Part shown: piece by piece, positions 14,167 to 22,264 of the stretch
Layout of the letters: every line of letters begins with the position of its first letter
How positions within the stretch are numbered: position 1 is the first letter of the stretch
NCBI GenBank assembly: GCA_035473395.1
Contig: DATIOF010000019.1
Location: 1-36,952, forward strand
Direction: 5' to 3'
Source: AC-32 sp035473395
Lineage (GTDB): Bacteria; Actinomycetota; Thermoleophilia; Gaiellales; Gaiellaceae
DNA: 36,952 nucleotides
Position numbers and translations under genes: made by a program
The notes under the pieces: model-generated
Databases searched by the model: none
What the model saw: the letters and a program-made list of their open reading frames with translations, nothing else
Told to the model about the DNA's origin: nothing

Positions 14167-15816
14167 CTAGCCGAACGTGAAGGCGTAAGCCGAGATCCCG
14201 GGCGTGAAGCGCAGCTCGAGCGCGCCTTCCGCGAGGCCCTTGTAGTGCAGGAGCGTGTATAGCCGGCTCAGCCCGTCCACAGGGAGCGTCTTCACCGGCC
14301 GGCCGCCCACGATCACCTGCAACCGGCCGTGGCCGCTCAGGACGAGATAGACGTTCTGCGCAAGGAAGTGGAGCCGCAGGCGCGCGTTGTGAAGCGCGAC
14401 GATCCGCTGGCGCTCGACCGTCCAGACGCCGGAGTAGGCGAGGTCGTTCAGCGGGATCTCGCGCGGAAAGTGGTAGGGCACCGGCACGTTCGCCGACAGC
14501 GGTGAGCCGACGTAGCGGTCGAGCCGTTCCCAGCCGAGATACGACTCGGGCGTCGTCAGGTGCCGTGGGGTGCGGTCCTTGACCGACGCGAGCTGCGCGC
14601 CCGACGATTCCCCGAGCAGCGTCCGGATCGTCTGCTCGGTCTCGTCGTACTGCCCTTCGCCCTTCTTGATCTCGCGCACGTGGCCGCGCTTGTCGATCAG
14701 GTACTCGGCCGGCCAGGAATCGTTCTGGTACGCCGACCACGTGTGGTACCCGTTGTCGATCGCCACCGGGTAGCGGACGCCGAGCTTGCGCGAGGCCTCG
14801 CTGACGTTCGAGGGCACGTGCTCGAACGCGAACTCCGGCGTGTGCACGCCGACGATCGTGAGGCCGGCCGTGCGGTAGCGCTTGTCCCAAGCCTCGAGGT
14901 GCGGGAGCGTGCGCAGGCAGTTGATGCAGGAGTACGTCCAGAAGTCGACTAGCACGACCTTCCCGCGCAGCTGCTGCAAGGTGAGCGGCTTCGAGTTGAT
15001 CCACTCCGAGATCCCTGCGAAGTCGGGCGCCGGTCCGTAGTCGCTCAGCTTGTTCGCGGCCGTCTGCGCCTTGAAGCGGGAAGGCCCGCGGCGCTGGAGC
15101 TTCGCGAGCTCGTCACGGGCGACCGAGCTGCGCTCGGGGCCTTGTAGCGCGTGCGTGTAGTCGGGGAACCAGGTCTGGAGCTTCGTGTCGGCGTTGAAGA
15201 CGAGCGCGAGCGCGGCCAGGGCCAGCAGGATGCCGAGGCCGGTCCGCAGCGCCTGCGCATTCATCCGGATCCGGCGCGTCGCCCGCTGGCCAAGCGCTGC
15301 GATCGCGAGCATCGGCAGGGCGGCGCCGAGCGCGTAGGCGATCGTGATCGCGACCGTCTGCCAGCCCAGGTGCACTCGGGCGGCGTTTGCCGAGATCGCG
15401 CCGATGATCGGCCCGCCGCAGGGCACGAAGACCAGACCGAGGCTCGCGCCGAGCAGGAAGCCCCCGCCGAGGTCGCTGTCCGGGCTGCGGCGGCTGAGGC
15501 GCGCGAGCGGACGTTCGATCCAGACGCCGACCTGCGGGAAGATCAGGCTCGCCGCGACGAGGAACAGCAGCCCGATCGAAAGGTTGCGCAGGAAGTCCTG
15601 CGGCAGGTGCAGCTGGCGCAGCAGCCAGGTGGCGATCAGCGTGAAGACGGCGAAGCTCGTGACGAGCCCGGCGATGATCGCGTAGGGCCGCCGCCGGCCG
15701 CCGCTCGCGCCGCCCGCAAACAGGATCGGCAGCACGGGAAAGACACACGGCGAGACCGCGGTCACGATCCCCGCCGCGAAGGCGATCGGAAGCAGGATCA
15801 GGAAACGCCCGTCCAT
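14167..15816 (-). CDS. CcdA-thioredoxin fusion, DipZ-like
   Basis: 549-aa membrane protein that would carry reducing power across the membrane to an outward-facing thioredoxin domain. The N-terminal CcdA/DsbD-type module (about 1-210, six hydrophobic helices) has the redox Cys in VSPCVFPVLP (Cys23) and FVPCGGPIIG (Cys133). A linker leads to a TlpA/redoxin domain (about 262-410) with the active site YSCINC (Cys297, Cys300), then WPAEYLIDKRGHV. The C-terminal 130 residues form a beta-rich DipZ C-terminal-like domain ending in a phenylalanine-rich strand. This order matches mycobacterial DipZ. It may reduce disulfides in exported proteins or cytochrome c components; partners are not in the window. 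ATG 15816 has no clear ribosome binding site. Confidence 0.92.
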   Translation of the reverse strand: MDGRFLILLPIAFAAGIVTAVSPCVFPVLPILFAGGASGGRRRPYAIIAGLVTSFAVFTLIATWLLRQLHLPQDFLRNLSIGLLFLVAASLIFPQVGVWIERPLARLSRRSPDSDLGGGFLLGASLGLVFVPCGGPIIGAISANAARVHLGWQTVAITIAYALGAALPMLAIAALGQRATRRIRMNAQALRTGLGILLALAALALVFNADTKLQTWFPDYTHALQGPERSSVARDELAKLQRRGPSRFKAQTAANKLSDYGPAPDFAGISEWINSKPLTLQQLRGKVVLVDFWTYSCINCLRTLPHLEAWDKRYRTAGLTIVGVHTPEFAFEHVPSNVSEASRKLGVRYPVAIDNGYHTWSAYQNDSWPAEYLIDKRGHVREIKKGEGQYDETEQTIRTLLGESSGAQLASVKDRTPRHLTTPESYLGWERLDRYVGSPLSANVPVPYHFPREIPLNDLAYSGVWTVERQRIVALHNARLRLHFLAQNVYLVLSGHGRLQVIVGGRPVKTLPVDGLSRLYTLLHYKGLAEGALELRFTPGISAYAFTFG

Positions 15817-15851
15817 GCGCTATCGGTGCAGTCTCGGGTTGACGCCCGGCG

Positions 15852-18329
15852 TTACGCCTCGGCAGCCGGGGCGGTTTTCCGCTCCGGCTTGTCGGCCGCC
15901 GGCTTCGGCCCGTTCTGCGACTGCTTCTGCTGGGACTGGCCTTGCGCCTGGCCCTTCTTCTTGCGCTTGCGCCGCCTGCGGCGCGAGCGGCTGCCTGCGG
16001 CCTTCGGCGCCGGCAGGTTGTCGGCCAGCGCGTTGGCGACCTCCTGGATCGTGCCGAGCCGCTCGCGGGCCGCGTCGATCAGCTGGTTCGCGCGCGGAGT
16101 GTAGCCCTCGGCCGAGGCCAGCAGCGCGGCCCCGACCTCGCGTGACTGATCCAGCGCCGTGTTGACGAGCTTGGCCGCGTTCTCCTCGTGCCGGTGGCCC
16201 CGCGAGTTCGCGAGCGCGCCGAGCAGCCGCTTGGCCTCCGGGAACTCCGCGCTCGCGCGCCGGTCCTGAACCTTGCGCGTCGAGCGCGCGAGCCGCCAGG
16301 TCCAGCGGGAGAGGATCTGCTCGGGCGCGTCGACCTTCTCGTCGCCGAGCGCCCGGAGTAGCGTCCGGACTCCCTGGACGCGGTCCTTCTCCCAGGTCGG
16401 CGCCTGGGTGACCAGCGTGACCAGGTCGTCGAAGCTTGCCCGGTCGACCTTCATCGAGACGCGATCGGCGAGTGCAGTCAGGCGCAGGCGGCGGTTCGGG
16501 TTCTCGGCGGCGCAGGCGTTCAGGAACTGCTCCAGCGCGCCGCGATTGGCCTTGCCCTCGGTGAACTTCTTCACGAACTCGACGCGCTCGTCGAAGCGAA
16601 CGGCGCGGCCGGCGATGGTGGCCCAGTAGAGCTGCTCGTCGTCGTCGAGGAAGCGCGGGTCGATGCGCTGCCATTCGCGGTCGATCACGGCCAGGCGGCG
16701 CTTGACGTCGGGCGTGACCGGCACGAGCCACGGTGCCGGCGAGAGCTTCCGTCGTGCGCGGCGCTGGACACGTCGCCGCGGGGCAGGGGTGACGCGCGCG
16801 CCTTCGCGGTAGAAGTCCGCGTCGAGCAGGCTGTGCAGCGAGACGACACGCTCGTTGTGCGTCGCGCCCTTCGGGACGAAGTCGACGACGACGCCTGCCT
16901 CCTTGCGTGGATGCATGCGCATGATCCGGCCGATGCGCTGCTGGTAGACGCGGCGCGAGGCGGTCGGCGCGAGGTGCATGCAGACCGTCGCGCGCGGCGA
17001 GTTCCAGCCCTCGGCGAGCAGCATCGCGTTGATCAGAACGTTGATCTCGCCGCGCTCGTAGGCCGCGAGCGTCTCGGCGAGCTGCACCGGCGGCGTCTTG
17101 CCGCTGACCGCTTCGGCCTTGAGGCCGACGGCGCGGAACTCCTTGGCCAGGTTGTACGCGTGCTCGACGCCGGCGGCGTAGACGATGCCCGGCGTGTTCT
17201 CGAATCGCTCGCGGTAAAGGCTCGCGGCGGCCTGGTTCAGCGCCTGGTGGTCGAGCACCGCGGCCAGGGCGCGCTCCTCGAAGTCGCCGCCGACGATCGG
17301 CACCGACGAGATCGCGGCGGCGGGCGGTACGCGCAGGCAGCGCAGCGGCGCGATCAGCCCGCGGCGCGCGGCGTCGCCGAGCGGCAGCTCGTCGATCGAG
17401 GCGGGGAAGACGTCCGAGACCTGCTTGGCGATCAGCTGCTCGGTGGCGGTCATGCCGATGTAGATCGGGTCGGAGAAGCTGCGGATCGCCTGGCTCGTCT
17501 TCTCGCCGAGCGCCGTGTGGGCTTCGTCGGCGATCACGAGCTGGTACGTCTCAGGGTTCAGGTCGCCGTGGTGGCGCGCGAACCAGGCGTAGGTCTGGAC
17601 GGTGACGGGATTCTTGTGCTTCGGCGTCTTCCCCTTGAGGATCGCGTCCTCGAAGCGGTCGCCGTACCCCTCCGCGGTGAGCTCGCGGTTGAACTGCGAG
17701 ACGAGCAGCCGCCGGTGGGTGAGGATGAGGACGCCGAGCGTGCGCGCGGCCTCCACGAAGCCGGCCGCCGCGATCGTCTTGCCGGAGGCGGTCGGGTGCC
17801 GGAAGCGGAAGCGCCTACTGGAGCCCGGGTCCTTGCCGTGGTGCTCCTCGGGCAGCTCGAGCTCGTCGGCGGGCTCCTCGAGATGGACGCCGAGATCCTC
17901 CTCGTCCTCCTCGGCCTCGGCCTCCACGACGGCTGCGTCGCCGTTGCCGTTGCCGTTCAGCTCCGGCTCGACCTGCGTCGCCGCGATCAGTTCGGTCAGC
18001 ATTCCGGCCAGCGCGTCGATCTGGTGGCGGCGCAGCTCCGTGCCCGAGGCGAGCCGGGGCGGGCTCTGGCTGAGCACGCGCTCCAGCCCGAGCATCAGGG
18101 CGTAGCGGATCTTCCACTCGTACGACGGCTCTCGCGCACCGGCCTCGATCTCCGCGAGCGCGTCGTCGAGCGCCCGCCGCCGGGCCGTCTCGGGCGCAAG
18201 CGAAACCGCCGGATCTTCATCCGGATGAAGGAAGGGCTCCCCGGCCCATGCTTCGGCCTGGAGGGCGGAAGCGGCTAGGCCTTCCGGAGCCTCCGGCGCC
18301 AGCGTCGGTTGCTCGGTCGTTTCCTGCAT
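15852..18329 (-). CDS. Large superfamily 2 DEAH-type helicase with acidic insertion and basic tail
   Basis: 825-aa ATP-dependent helicase/translocase. The motif order is GTELRRHQIDAL (about 96-107, Q-motif-like), Walker A HPTASGKT (178-185), DEAH (268-271), GMTAT (292-296), then domain 2 with INAMLLAEGWNSPR and motif VI QQRIGRIMR (463-471). Between the Q-like motif and Walker A lies a Glu/Asp-rich stretch (about 120-170, with an NGNGNG run), which is unusual because these motifs normally lie close together. After the core come about 300 helical residues and a tail of more than ten consecutive Arg/Lys residues (near 780-795) followed by Gln-rich sequence, suggesting nucleic-acid binding. It resembles UvrB/type III restriction-like SF2 enzymes, but no nuclease or methylase partner is nearby. 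The job is unknown. Confidence 0.85.
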   Translation of the reverse strand: MQETTEQPTLAPEAPEGLAASALQAEAWAGEPFLHPDEDPAVSLAPETARRRALDDALAEIEAGAREPSYEWKIRYALMLGLERVLSQSPPRLASGTELRRHQIDALAGMLTELIAATQVEPELNGNGNGDAAVVEAEAEEDEEDLGVHLEEPADELELPEEHHGKDPGSSRRFRFRHPTASGKTIAAAGFVEAARTLGVLILTHRRLLVSQFNRELTAEGYGDRFEDAILKGKTPKHKNPVTVQTYAWFARHHGDLNPETYQLVIADEAHTALGEKTSQAIRSFSDPIYIGMTATEQLIAKQVSDVFPASIDELPLGDAARRGLIAPLRCLRVPPAAAISSVPIVGGDFEERALAAVLDHQALNQAAASLYRERFENTPGIVYAAGVEHAYNLAKEFRAVGLKAEAVSGKTPPVQLAETLAAYERGEINVLINAMLLAEGWNSPRATVCMHLAPTASRRVYQQRIGRIMRMHPRKEAGVVVDFVPKGATHNERVVSLHSLLDADFYREGARVTPAPRRRVQRRARRKLSPAPWLVPVTPDVKRRLAVIDREWQRIDPRFLDDDEQLYWATIAGRAVRFDERVEFVKKFTEGKANRGALEQFLNACAAENPNRRLRLTALADRVSMKVDRASFDDLVTLVTQAPTWEKDRVQGVRTLLRALGDEKVDAPEQILSRWTWRLARSTRKVQDRRASAEFPEAKRLLGALANSRGHRHEENAAKLVNTALDQSREVGAALLASAEGYTPRANQLIDAARERLGTIQEVANALADNLPAPKAAGSRSRRRRRKRKKKGQAQGQSQQKQSQNGPKPAADKPERKTAPAAEA

Positions 18330-18342
18330 ACGTGCAGCACGT
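18330..18342. repeat. Perfect 13-bp palindrome abutting the helicase start codon
   Basis: ACGTGCAGCACGT is a perfect odd palindrome directly before the ATG at 18329-18327. It could be an operator or a start-codon-proximal hairpin. A GCACG/CGTGC hairpin just upstream overlaps it. A TATCAT -10-like box lies about 80 nt upstream (near 18414), leaving room for a leader. The rest of 18343-18438 shows no gene. Confidence 0.35.
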
Positions 18343-18438
18343 TTTCCGTGCCGCGAATCTCAGTGAGAGAGCGCGCTCGCGTGCAGTCCGGTCGGCGAGC
18401 GACGCACCCGAATGATAGCCGATCCGGAGACCGGCGGC

Positions 18439-19026
18439 CTAGCCGCCGAGGCCGCCGAAGACCGCGAACGGATTCTGCGGCGTGGCTTCCCAGACGACCT
18501 GGCCGCCAGGCTCAGCCTCGCCGTGCACGCGCTTTGCCAGCGCGTTGGCGTCCTCCTCGGAGGCGGTGCCGACGATCAGGTAGCGCCAGCGGCGAACGAC
18601 GTCGTAGCCCTCGCTCTCGAGCTGGTCGGCGAGCTTGTCCGCCTCGTCGTGCGAGGGCAGCTCGACTCGCACCTCCCACGGCGCATGGTCGCGTGCGAGC
18701 TCGTCCTGCTCCCACGTTTCCTGGGGCGGCTCGCCCGACCAGCGCTCCTCCTCGGCCAGCCAGCGCTCGACGTCGACGTCCGCCTCGAGCGCCTCCTCGG
18801 CGAGCTCGGCCTGGACGATCGCGCGGGCCTGCTCCGCCTGGGGCTGCGTCTCGGCGTAGACGAAGATCGTGTCGTCGTCGCGGGAGACCGCGAGCCGGTG
18901 ACCCTGCAGCTCCTCGGCGAGGCGCTTGGCCTCGTCGGAGCCGAGGTCGAGCCCGAGACGCTCGAGCAGCGTCTCGCCATGCTCGGCCTCGTGCGGCTGG
19001 ATCCGGATGCGCCAGTTGTCGCTCAT
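18439..19026 (-). CDS. Acidic hypothetical protein with internally duplicated domain
   Basis: 195-aa cytoplasmic protein; I do not recognise a family. Two halves have the same plan: W-R-I-R-I / W-E-V-R-V strand, then EAKRLAEELQGHRLAV / EADKLADQLESEGYDVV, then DDDTIFVYAETQPQAEQ / RWRYLIVGTASEEDANA. This suggests two ferredoxin-like alpha-beta modules (about 1-75 and 115-180) joined by an acidic helix rich in Glu and Trp. The ATG at 19026 overlaps the fadB stop (ATGA), so it is translationally coupled to the beta-oxidation operon. The frame is open upstream, but that part lies inside fadB. The function is not evident; the duplication may bind a small regulator or a partner protein. Confidence 0.75.
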   Translation of the reverse strand: MSDNWRIRIQPHEAEHGETLLERLGLDLGSDEAKRLAEELQGHRLAVSRDDDTIFVYAETQPQAEQARAIVQAELAEEALEADVDVERWLAEEERWSGEPPQETWEQDELARDHAPWEVRVELPSHDEADKLADQLESEGYDVVRRWRYLIVGTASEEDANALAKRVHGEAEPGGQVVWEATPQNPFAVFGGLGG

Positions 19027-20990
19027 GGTGTAGGTGCCCCCGCGCCGGTCTCGGCGAGCGGGTGCCTGAACATCTTTCCCGAAATCCCGACCTGGTCGAG
19101 GTACTTCGTGATCCCGCCGAGCCAGAACGGCCAACCGGCGCCGAGCAGCAGTGCCGTATCGACGTCCTTCGCCTCGGCGACGACGCCCTCTTGCAGCAGG
19201 TGGTGGATCTCGTCGGCGAGCGCCTCGAGCGCGGTCTCGAGCAGCTCCTCCTGTGAGAGCGGCGCCTGCTCGCGGACGACGATCTCGTCCTTGCTGTCGG
19301 CGTAATTCGCGAGCGTCGGCGAGAGCGGGAAGCGGTCGGGGTAGGCGTCGTGGAGAGTCCCGAGCACGTGGTTGGCGACCCGCGGGCCGACCATCTGCAG
19401 CAACACCGACGGGGCCATCGGCAGGCCGAGCCTGAGGATCGCCTCGTCGGCCTCGTCCGGGTCGGTGCCGCGCTCGAGCGCGTCGAGCACGACGCTCATC
19501 AGGCGTGTGAGGACGCGGTTGACTACGAACGCGGGCGCGTCGGCGACGAGCACCGGCCTCTTGCGCAGCCCCTCGGCGAACGCCCAGGCGGTGGCAAGCG
19601 TCTCGTCGTCGGTGCCGGGCGTGCGGACGAGCTCGACCAGCGGAAGCACGGCGACCGGGTTGAAGAAGTGGATGCCGACGTCGGCGCCCATCGCTTCGAC
19701 CGAGAGACTCGAGGTGTTGGTCGCGAGCACGCAGTCGGGCCGTGTGTGCTCGCGCAGCTCCGCGAAGACCTGCTGCTTCACCTCGAGCTCCTCGAAGACC
19801 GCTTCGAGCACGAGGTCGCAGTCGGCGAAGTCGTCGTAGGTCGTCGAGGTCGAAACGAGCGAGGCGAGAAAGCGCGCTTTGCCCTCGTCGTAGCGGCCCT
19901 TGGCGACCTGTTCGGCGAGGCTTTCCTCGATCGTCGTGCGGGCGGCGGCGAGCGTTTCTTCGCTCAGGTCGCGCATCGCAACAGGCACCTCGAGGCGGCG
20001 AACGAAGAGCGTGGCCAGTTGGGCCGCCATCAGGCCGGCCCCGACGAGGCCGACCTTGCGGATCGGGCGAGGCTCCGCAGCCGGCCGGCCGGGCGCGCTC
20101 TTGGCCCGGCGATCGACCAGGTCGAAGGCGTAGAGCGAAGCCTGCGCTTGCCGGCCCGGCAGCAGCTCGCCGACGGCTTCCTCCTCGGCCGCGTAGCCCT
20201 CTTCGAGCGACCAGCCCAACAGGGCCCCTTCGATCAGCTCGAGCGCCTTGTACGGAGCGGGCGCGGCCCCGTGAACCTGTCCGTCGAGCCTTCCGCGCGC
20301 CTTTCGGATCACTTCCGTCGCACTGTGACTGTCACTGTGACTGTCACTGCTCGGCTCGAGCTGGAGGGCAAACGCGATCGACTCGTCGACGAACTCGGCC
20401 GGCTCGAACAGGCGGTCGGCGAAGCCGAGCTCGAACGCCTCGGGGCCGGTCAGCATCCGGTTCTGGCGCATCGGGTTGGCGACGATGAACCTGACGGCCG
20501 TCTCCGCGCCCACCAGCCGCGGGACGAGCTGTGTGCCGCCCCAGGCCGGGACGATCCCGAGGAAGCACTCCGGGCACGCGAAGTGCCGCACCGCGGTCGA
20601 GATCGTCCGCGCGTCGCAGTGCAGCGCGATCTCGACGCCGCCACCGAGGCAGGCGCCATTGACCGCGGCCACCGTCGGATACGGCAGCGCCCGGATCCGG
20701 CCGAAGAGCTCGTGGCCGGCCCGGCTTCCCTCGATTGCCACCTCGCGCGTGGCCCCCGGGAACTGCGTCACGTCCGCTCCGGCGGCGAACACGAACGGCT
20801 TCCCCGTCAGGACGAGCGCGTCCCAGTCGCCCTCCTCCAGCTCGGGTAGCAGCCGCTCGAGCGACTCGAGCGCAGCTCGCCCGAAGAAGGTCGGCCTGGT
20901 GTAGTCCTCGCCGTTGTCGATCGTGACCAGCGCGACCGCCCCGGCATCGGGAACCTCGACGCGGGACAGCTTGAACTCAGTGTCCGGCAG
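19023..20990 (-). CDS. fadB: Fatty-acid oxidation multifunctional protein: enoyl-CoA hydratase / 3-hydroxyacyl-CoA dehydrogenase; probable CTG start
   Basis: About 655 aa. The N-terminal crotonase domain contains FAAGADVTQF and NGACLGGGVEIALHCDART. The dehydrogenase domain begins at about residue 310 with the NAD-binding GLVGAGLMAAQLA (the usual GxGxMG ends in Ala here) and has NTSSLSVEAM and GIHFFNPVAVLPLVELV. A C-terminal substrate domain follows (DAPAFVVNRVLTRL). It performs the hydration and oxidation steps of beta-oxidation with the thiolase encoded just upstream. Crotonase-like sequence (VALVTIDNGED..., LVLTGKPFVF) extends about 65 codons upstream of the first GTG at 20792 with no ATG, GTG or TTG. 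CTG 20990 has GGGAG exactly 7 nt before it and overlaps the thiolase stop by 14 bp, so CTG is my preferred start. A Ser-Asp-Ser-His repeat lies between the two main domains. Confidence 0.9.
   Translation of the reverse strand: MPDTEFKLSRVEVPDAGAVALVTIDNGEDYTRPTFFGRAALESLERLLPELEEGDWDALVLTGKPFVFAAGADVTQFPGATREVAIEGSRAGHELFGRIRALPYPTVAAVNGACLGGGVEIALHCDARTISTAVRHFACPECFLGIVPAWGGTQLVPRLVGAETAVRFIVANPMRQNRMLTGPEAFELGFADRLFEPAEFVDESIAFALQLEPSSDSHSDSHSATEVIRKARGRLDGQVHGAAPAPYKALELIEGALLGWSLEEGYAAEEEAVGELLPGRQAQASLYAFDLVDRRAKSAPGRPAAEPRPIRKVGLVGAGLMAAQLATLFVRRLEVPVAMRDLSEETLAAARTTIEESLAEQVAKGRYDEGKARFLASLVSTSTTYDDFADCDLVLEAVFEELEVKQQVFAELREHTRPDCVLATNTSSLSVEAMGADVGIHFFNPVAVLPLVELVRTPGTDDETLATAWAFAEGLRKRPVLVADAPAFVVNRVLTRLMSVVLDALERGTDPDEADEAILRLGLPMAPSVLLQMVGPRVANHVLGTLHDAYPDRFPLSPTLANYADSKDEIVVREQAPLSQEELLETALEALADEIHHLLQEGVVAEAKDVDTALLLGAGWPFWLGGITKYLDQVGISGKMFRHPLAETGAGAPTP
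20322..20350. repeat. 12-bp tandem repeat inside fadB
   Basis: ACTGTGACTGTC occurs twice in direct tandem (20322-20345) with a partial third copy. On the coding strand it encodes alternating Ser-Asp-Ser-His residues at the hydratase-dehydrogenase linker. It keeps the reading frame (12 bp = 4 codons). Confidence 0.8.
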
Positions 20991-22167
20991 CGACGTTCTC
21001 CCAGACGAGCGCTGCGCCCATGCCCATCCCGACGCAGAGCGCGGTCAGCCCGTAGCGGGCCTCCGGCCGCTCCCGGAACCCGTAGGCGAGCTGGGCGAGC
21101 AGCCGCACGCCGGTCGCGGCCAGCGGGTGGCCGCAGGCGATCGCACCGCCGTACGGGTTGAGCCGCTCGTCCTCGGGATCGACGCCGACCCCGTCGCACC
21201 AGCTCAGCACCTGCACCGCGAACGGCTCGTTCAGCTCGAACAGGCCGAGCTCGTCGAGCGTCAGCCCGGCACGCTCGAGCGCCTTCTCGGTCGCCGGCAC
21301 GGGCCCGAGGCCCATCAGTTCCGGCTCGACCCCCACGAACGCATACGAGACCAGCCGCATGCGCGGCTCGAGCGAGTGCTCGGCGAGCGCCTGCCCGGAG
21401 GCAAGCAGCGAGACGGTCGCGCCGTCGGTCAGCCCGGCCGAGTTGCCGGCCGTCACGCGACCGCCGGGGCGGAAGGGCGTCGGCAGCGTCGCGAGCGCCT
21501 CCAGCGTCGTCTCCGGCCGCAGGAACTCGTCGCGGTCGGCCGCGCGCCAGCCCTCGTCGGTGAAGACCGTCATCGGGACGACCGTCTCGCGCATGACGCC
21601 GTTCTCCCACGCGGCCCCCGCGCGTTGCTGCGAGCGCACGGCGTAGGCGTCCGCGTCCTCCTTCGTCAACTGCGGGAAACGGTCGTGCAGGTTCTCGGCC
21701 GTCGCGCCCATCGTCACGGCCGAGGTGTTAACGAGCCGCTCGGCGACGAAGCGCGGGTTGAAGTCGACGTCTTCGCCCATCGGATGGTGGCCCATGTGCT
21801 CGATGCCGCCCGCGAGGACGAGATCTGCCGCACCCATCGCGATCTCGCCGGCACCGGCCGTGACCGCGGTGAGCGCGCCGGCGCACATCCGGTCGACCGC
21901 GAAGCCGGGAACGCTCTGCGGCAGGCCGGCCAGCAGCGCAACGTCGCGCCCGAGTGTCAGGCCCTGGTCGCCGACCTGCGCGGTCGCCGCGAGCACCACG
22001 TCGTCGATGCGCTCGGGCGGAAGCGTCGGGTTCCGGCGGAGCAGCTCGCGGACGACCTTGACGCCCAGATCGTCGGCCCGCGTGCGCCAGAAGACACCTT
22101 TCGGGCCCGCCCGGCCGAACGCGGTTCGGACACCGTCGACGTAGAAAACTTCCCGCAACTCGCGCAC
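20977..22167 (-). CDS. fadA: Acetyl-CoA acyltransferase (thiolase)
   Basis: 396-aa thiolase that cleaves 3-ketoacyl-CoA in beta-oxidation, or condenses acetyl-CoA in reverse. The nucleophile Cys95 lies in VDRMCAGALTAV. Other signatures are LAGGIEHM, FELNEPFAVQ (the usual NEAFA reads NEPFA), ACGHPLAATGVRL, and the second catalytic Cys in LCVGMGMGAALVWE. The GTG at 22167 is preferred: a TAGGGT box ends 7 nt upstream (leaderless), and family N-termini begin at about this point (VFYVDGVRTAFGR). A TTG at 22185 would add six residues and would lie upstream of that box. The fadB reading frame begins within the end of this gene. Confidence 0.93.
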   Translation of the reverse strand: MRELREVFYVDGVRTAFGRAGPKGVFWRTRADDLGVKVVRELLRRNPTLPPERIDDVVLAATAQVGDQGLTLGRDVALLAGLPQSVPGFAVDRMCAGALTAVTAGAGEIAMGAADLVLAGGIEHMGHHPMGEDVDFNPRFVAERLVNTSAVTMGATAENLHDRFPQLTKEDADAYAVRSQQRAGAAWENGVMRETVVPMTVFTDEGWRAADRDEFLRPETTLEALATLPTPFRPGGRVTAGNSAGLTDGATVSLLASGQALAEHSLEPRMRLVSYAFVGVEPELMGLGPVPATEKALERAGLTLDELGLFELNEPFAVQVLSWCDGVGVDPEDERLNPYGGAIACGHPLAATGVRLLAQLAYGFRERPEARYGLTALCVGMGMGAALVWENVAAGH

Positions 22168-22174
22168 GTGAAAG

Positions 22175-22207
22175 ACCCTAGTCAATCGTCACACTCTCGC
22201 CACACTC
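22175..22207 (-). promoter_or_regulatory. fadA promoter box with CACACTC direct repeats
   Basis: Minus-strand TAGGGT (22180-22175) ends 7 nt before the GTG at 22167. Upstream lie two direct repeats, CACACTC at 22190-22196 and 22201-22207 on the plus strand, with 11-bp periodicity. They sit between the -10 and -35 positions and are possible operators for a fatty-acid-responsive regulator. The divergent gene at 22265 shares this region. Confidence 0.4.
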
Positions 22208-22264
22208 GCGTGACAGACACGTGCGCCGGCCCTCGATACGATCAAGTCGGGGAGGAGGTTGGGT

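Noticed and set aside
16833..18278. Long plus-strand open frame (481 codons) opposite the helicase
   Set aside because: It is a shadow of the minus-strand helicase, which has all SF2 motifs; the plus-strand translation is low complexity and rich in Arg, Gly, Ala and Val with no domain.
19350..20849. Long plus-strand open frame (499 codons) opposite fadB
   Set aside because: It lies antisense to a clearly recognisable hydratase-dehydrogenase and has no motif of its own; high-GC antisense frames are often open.
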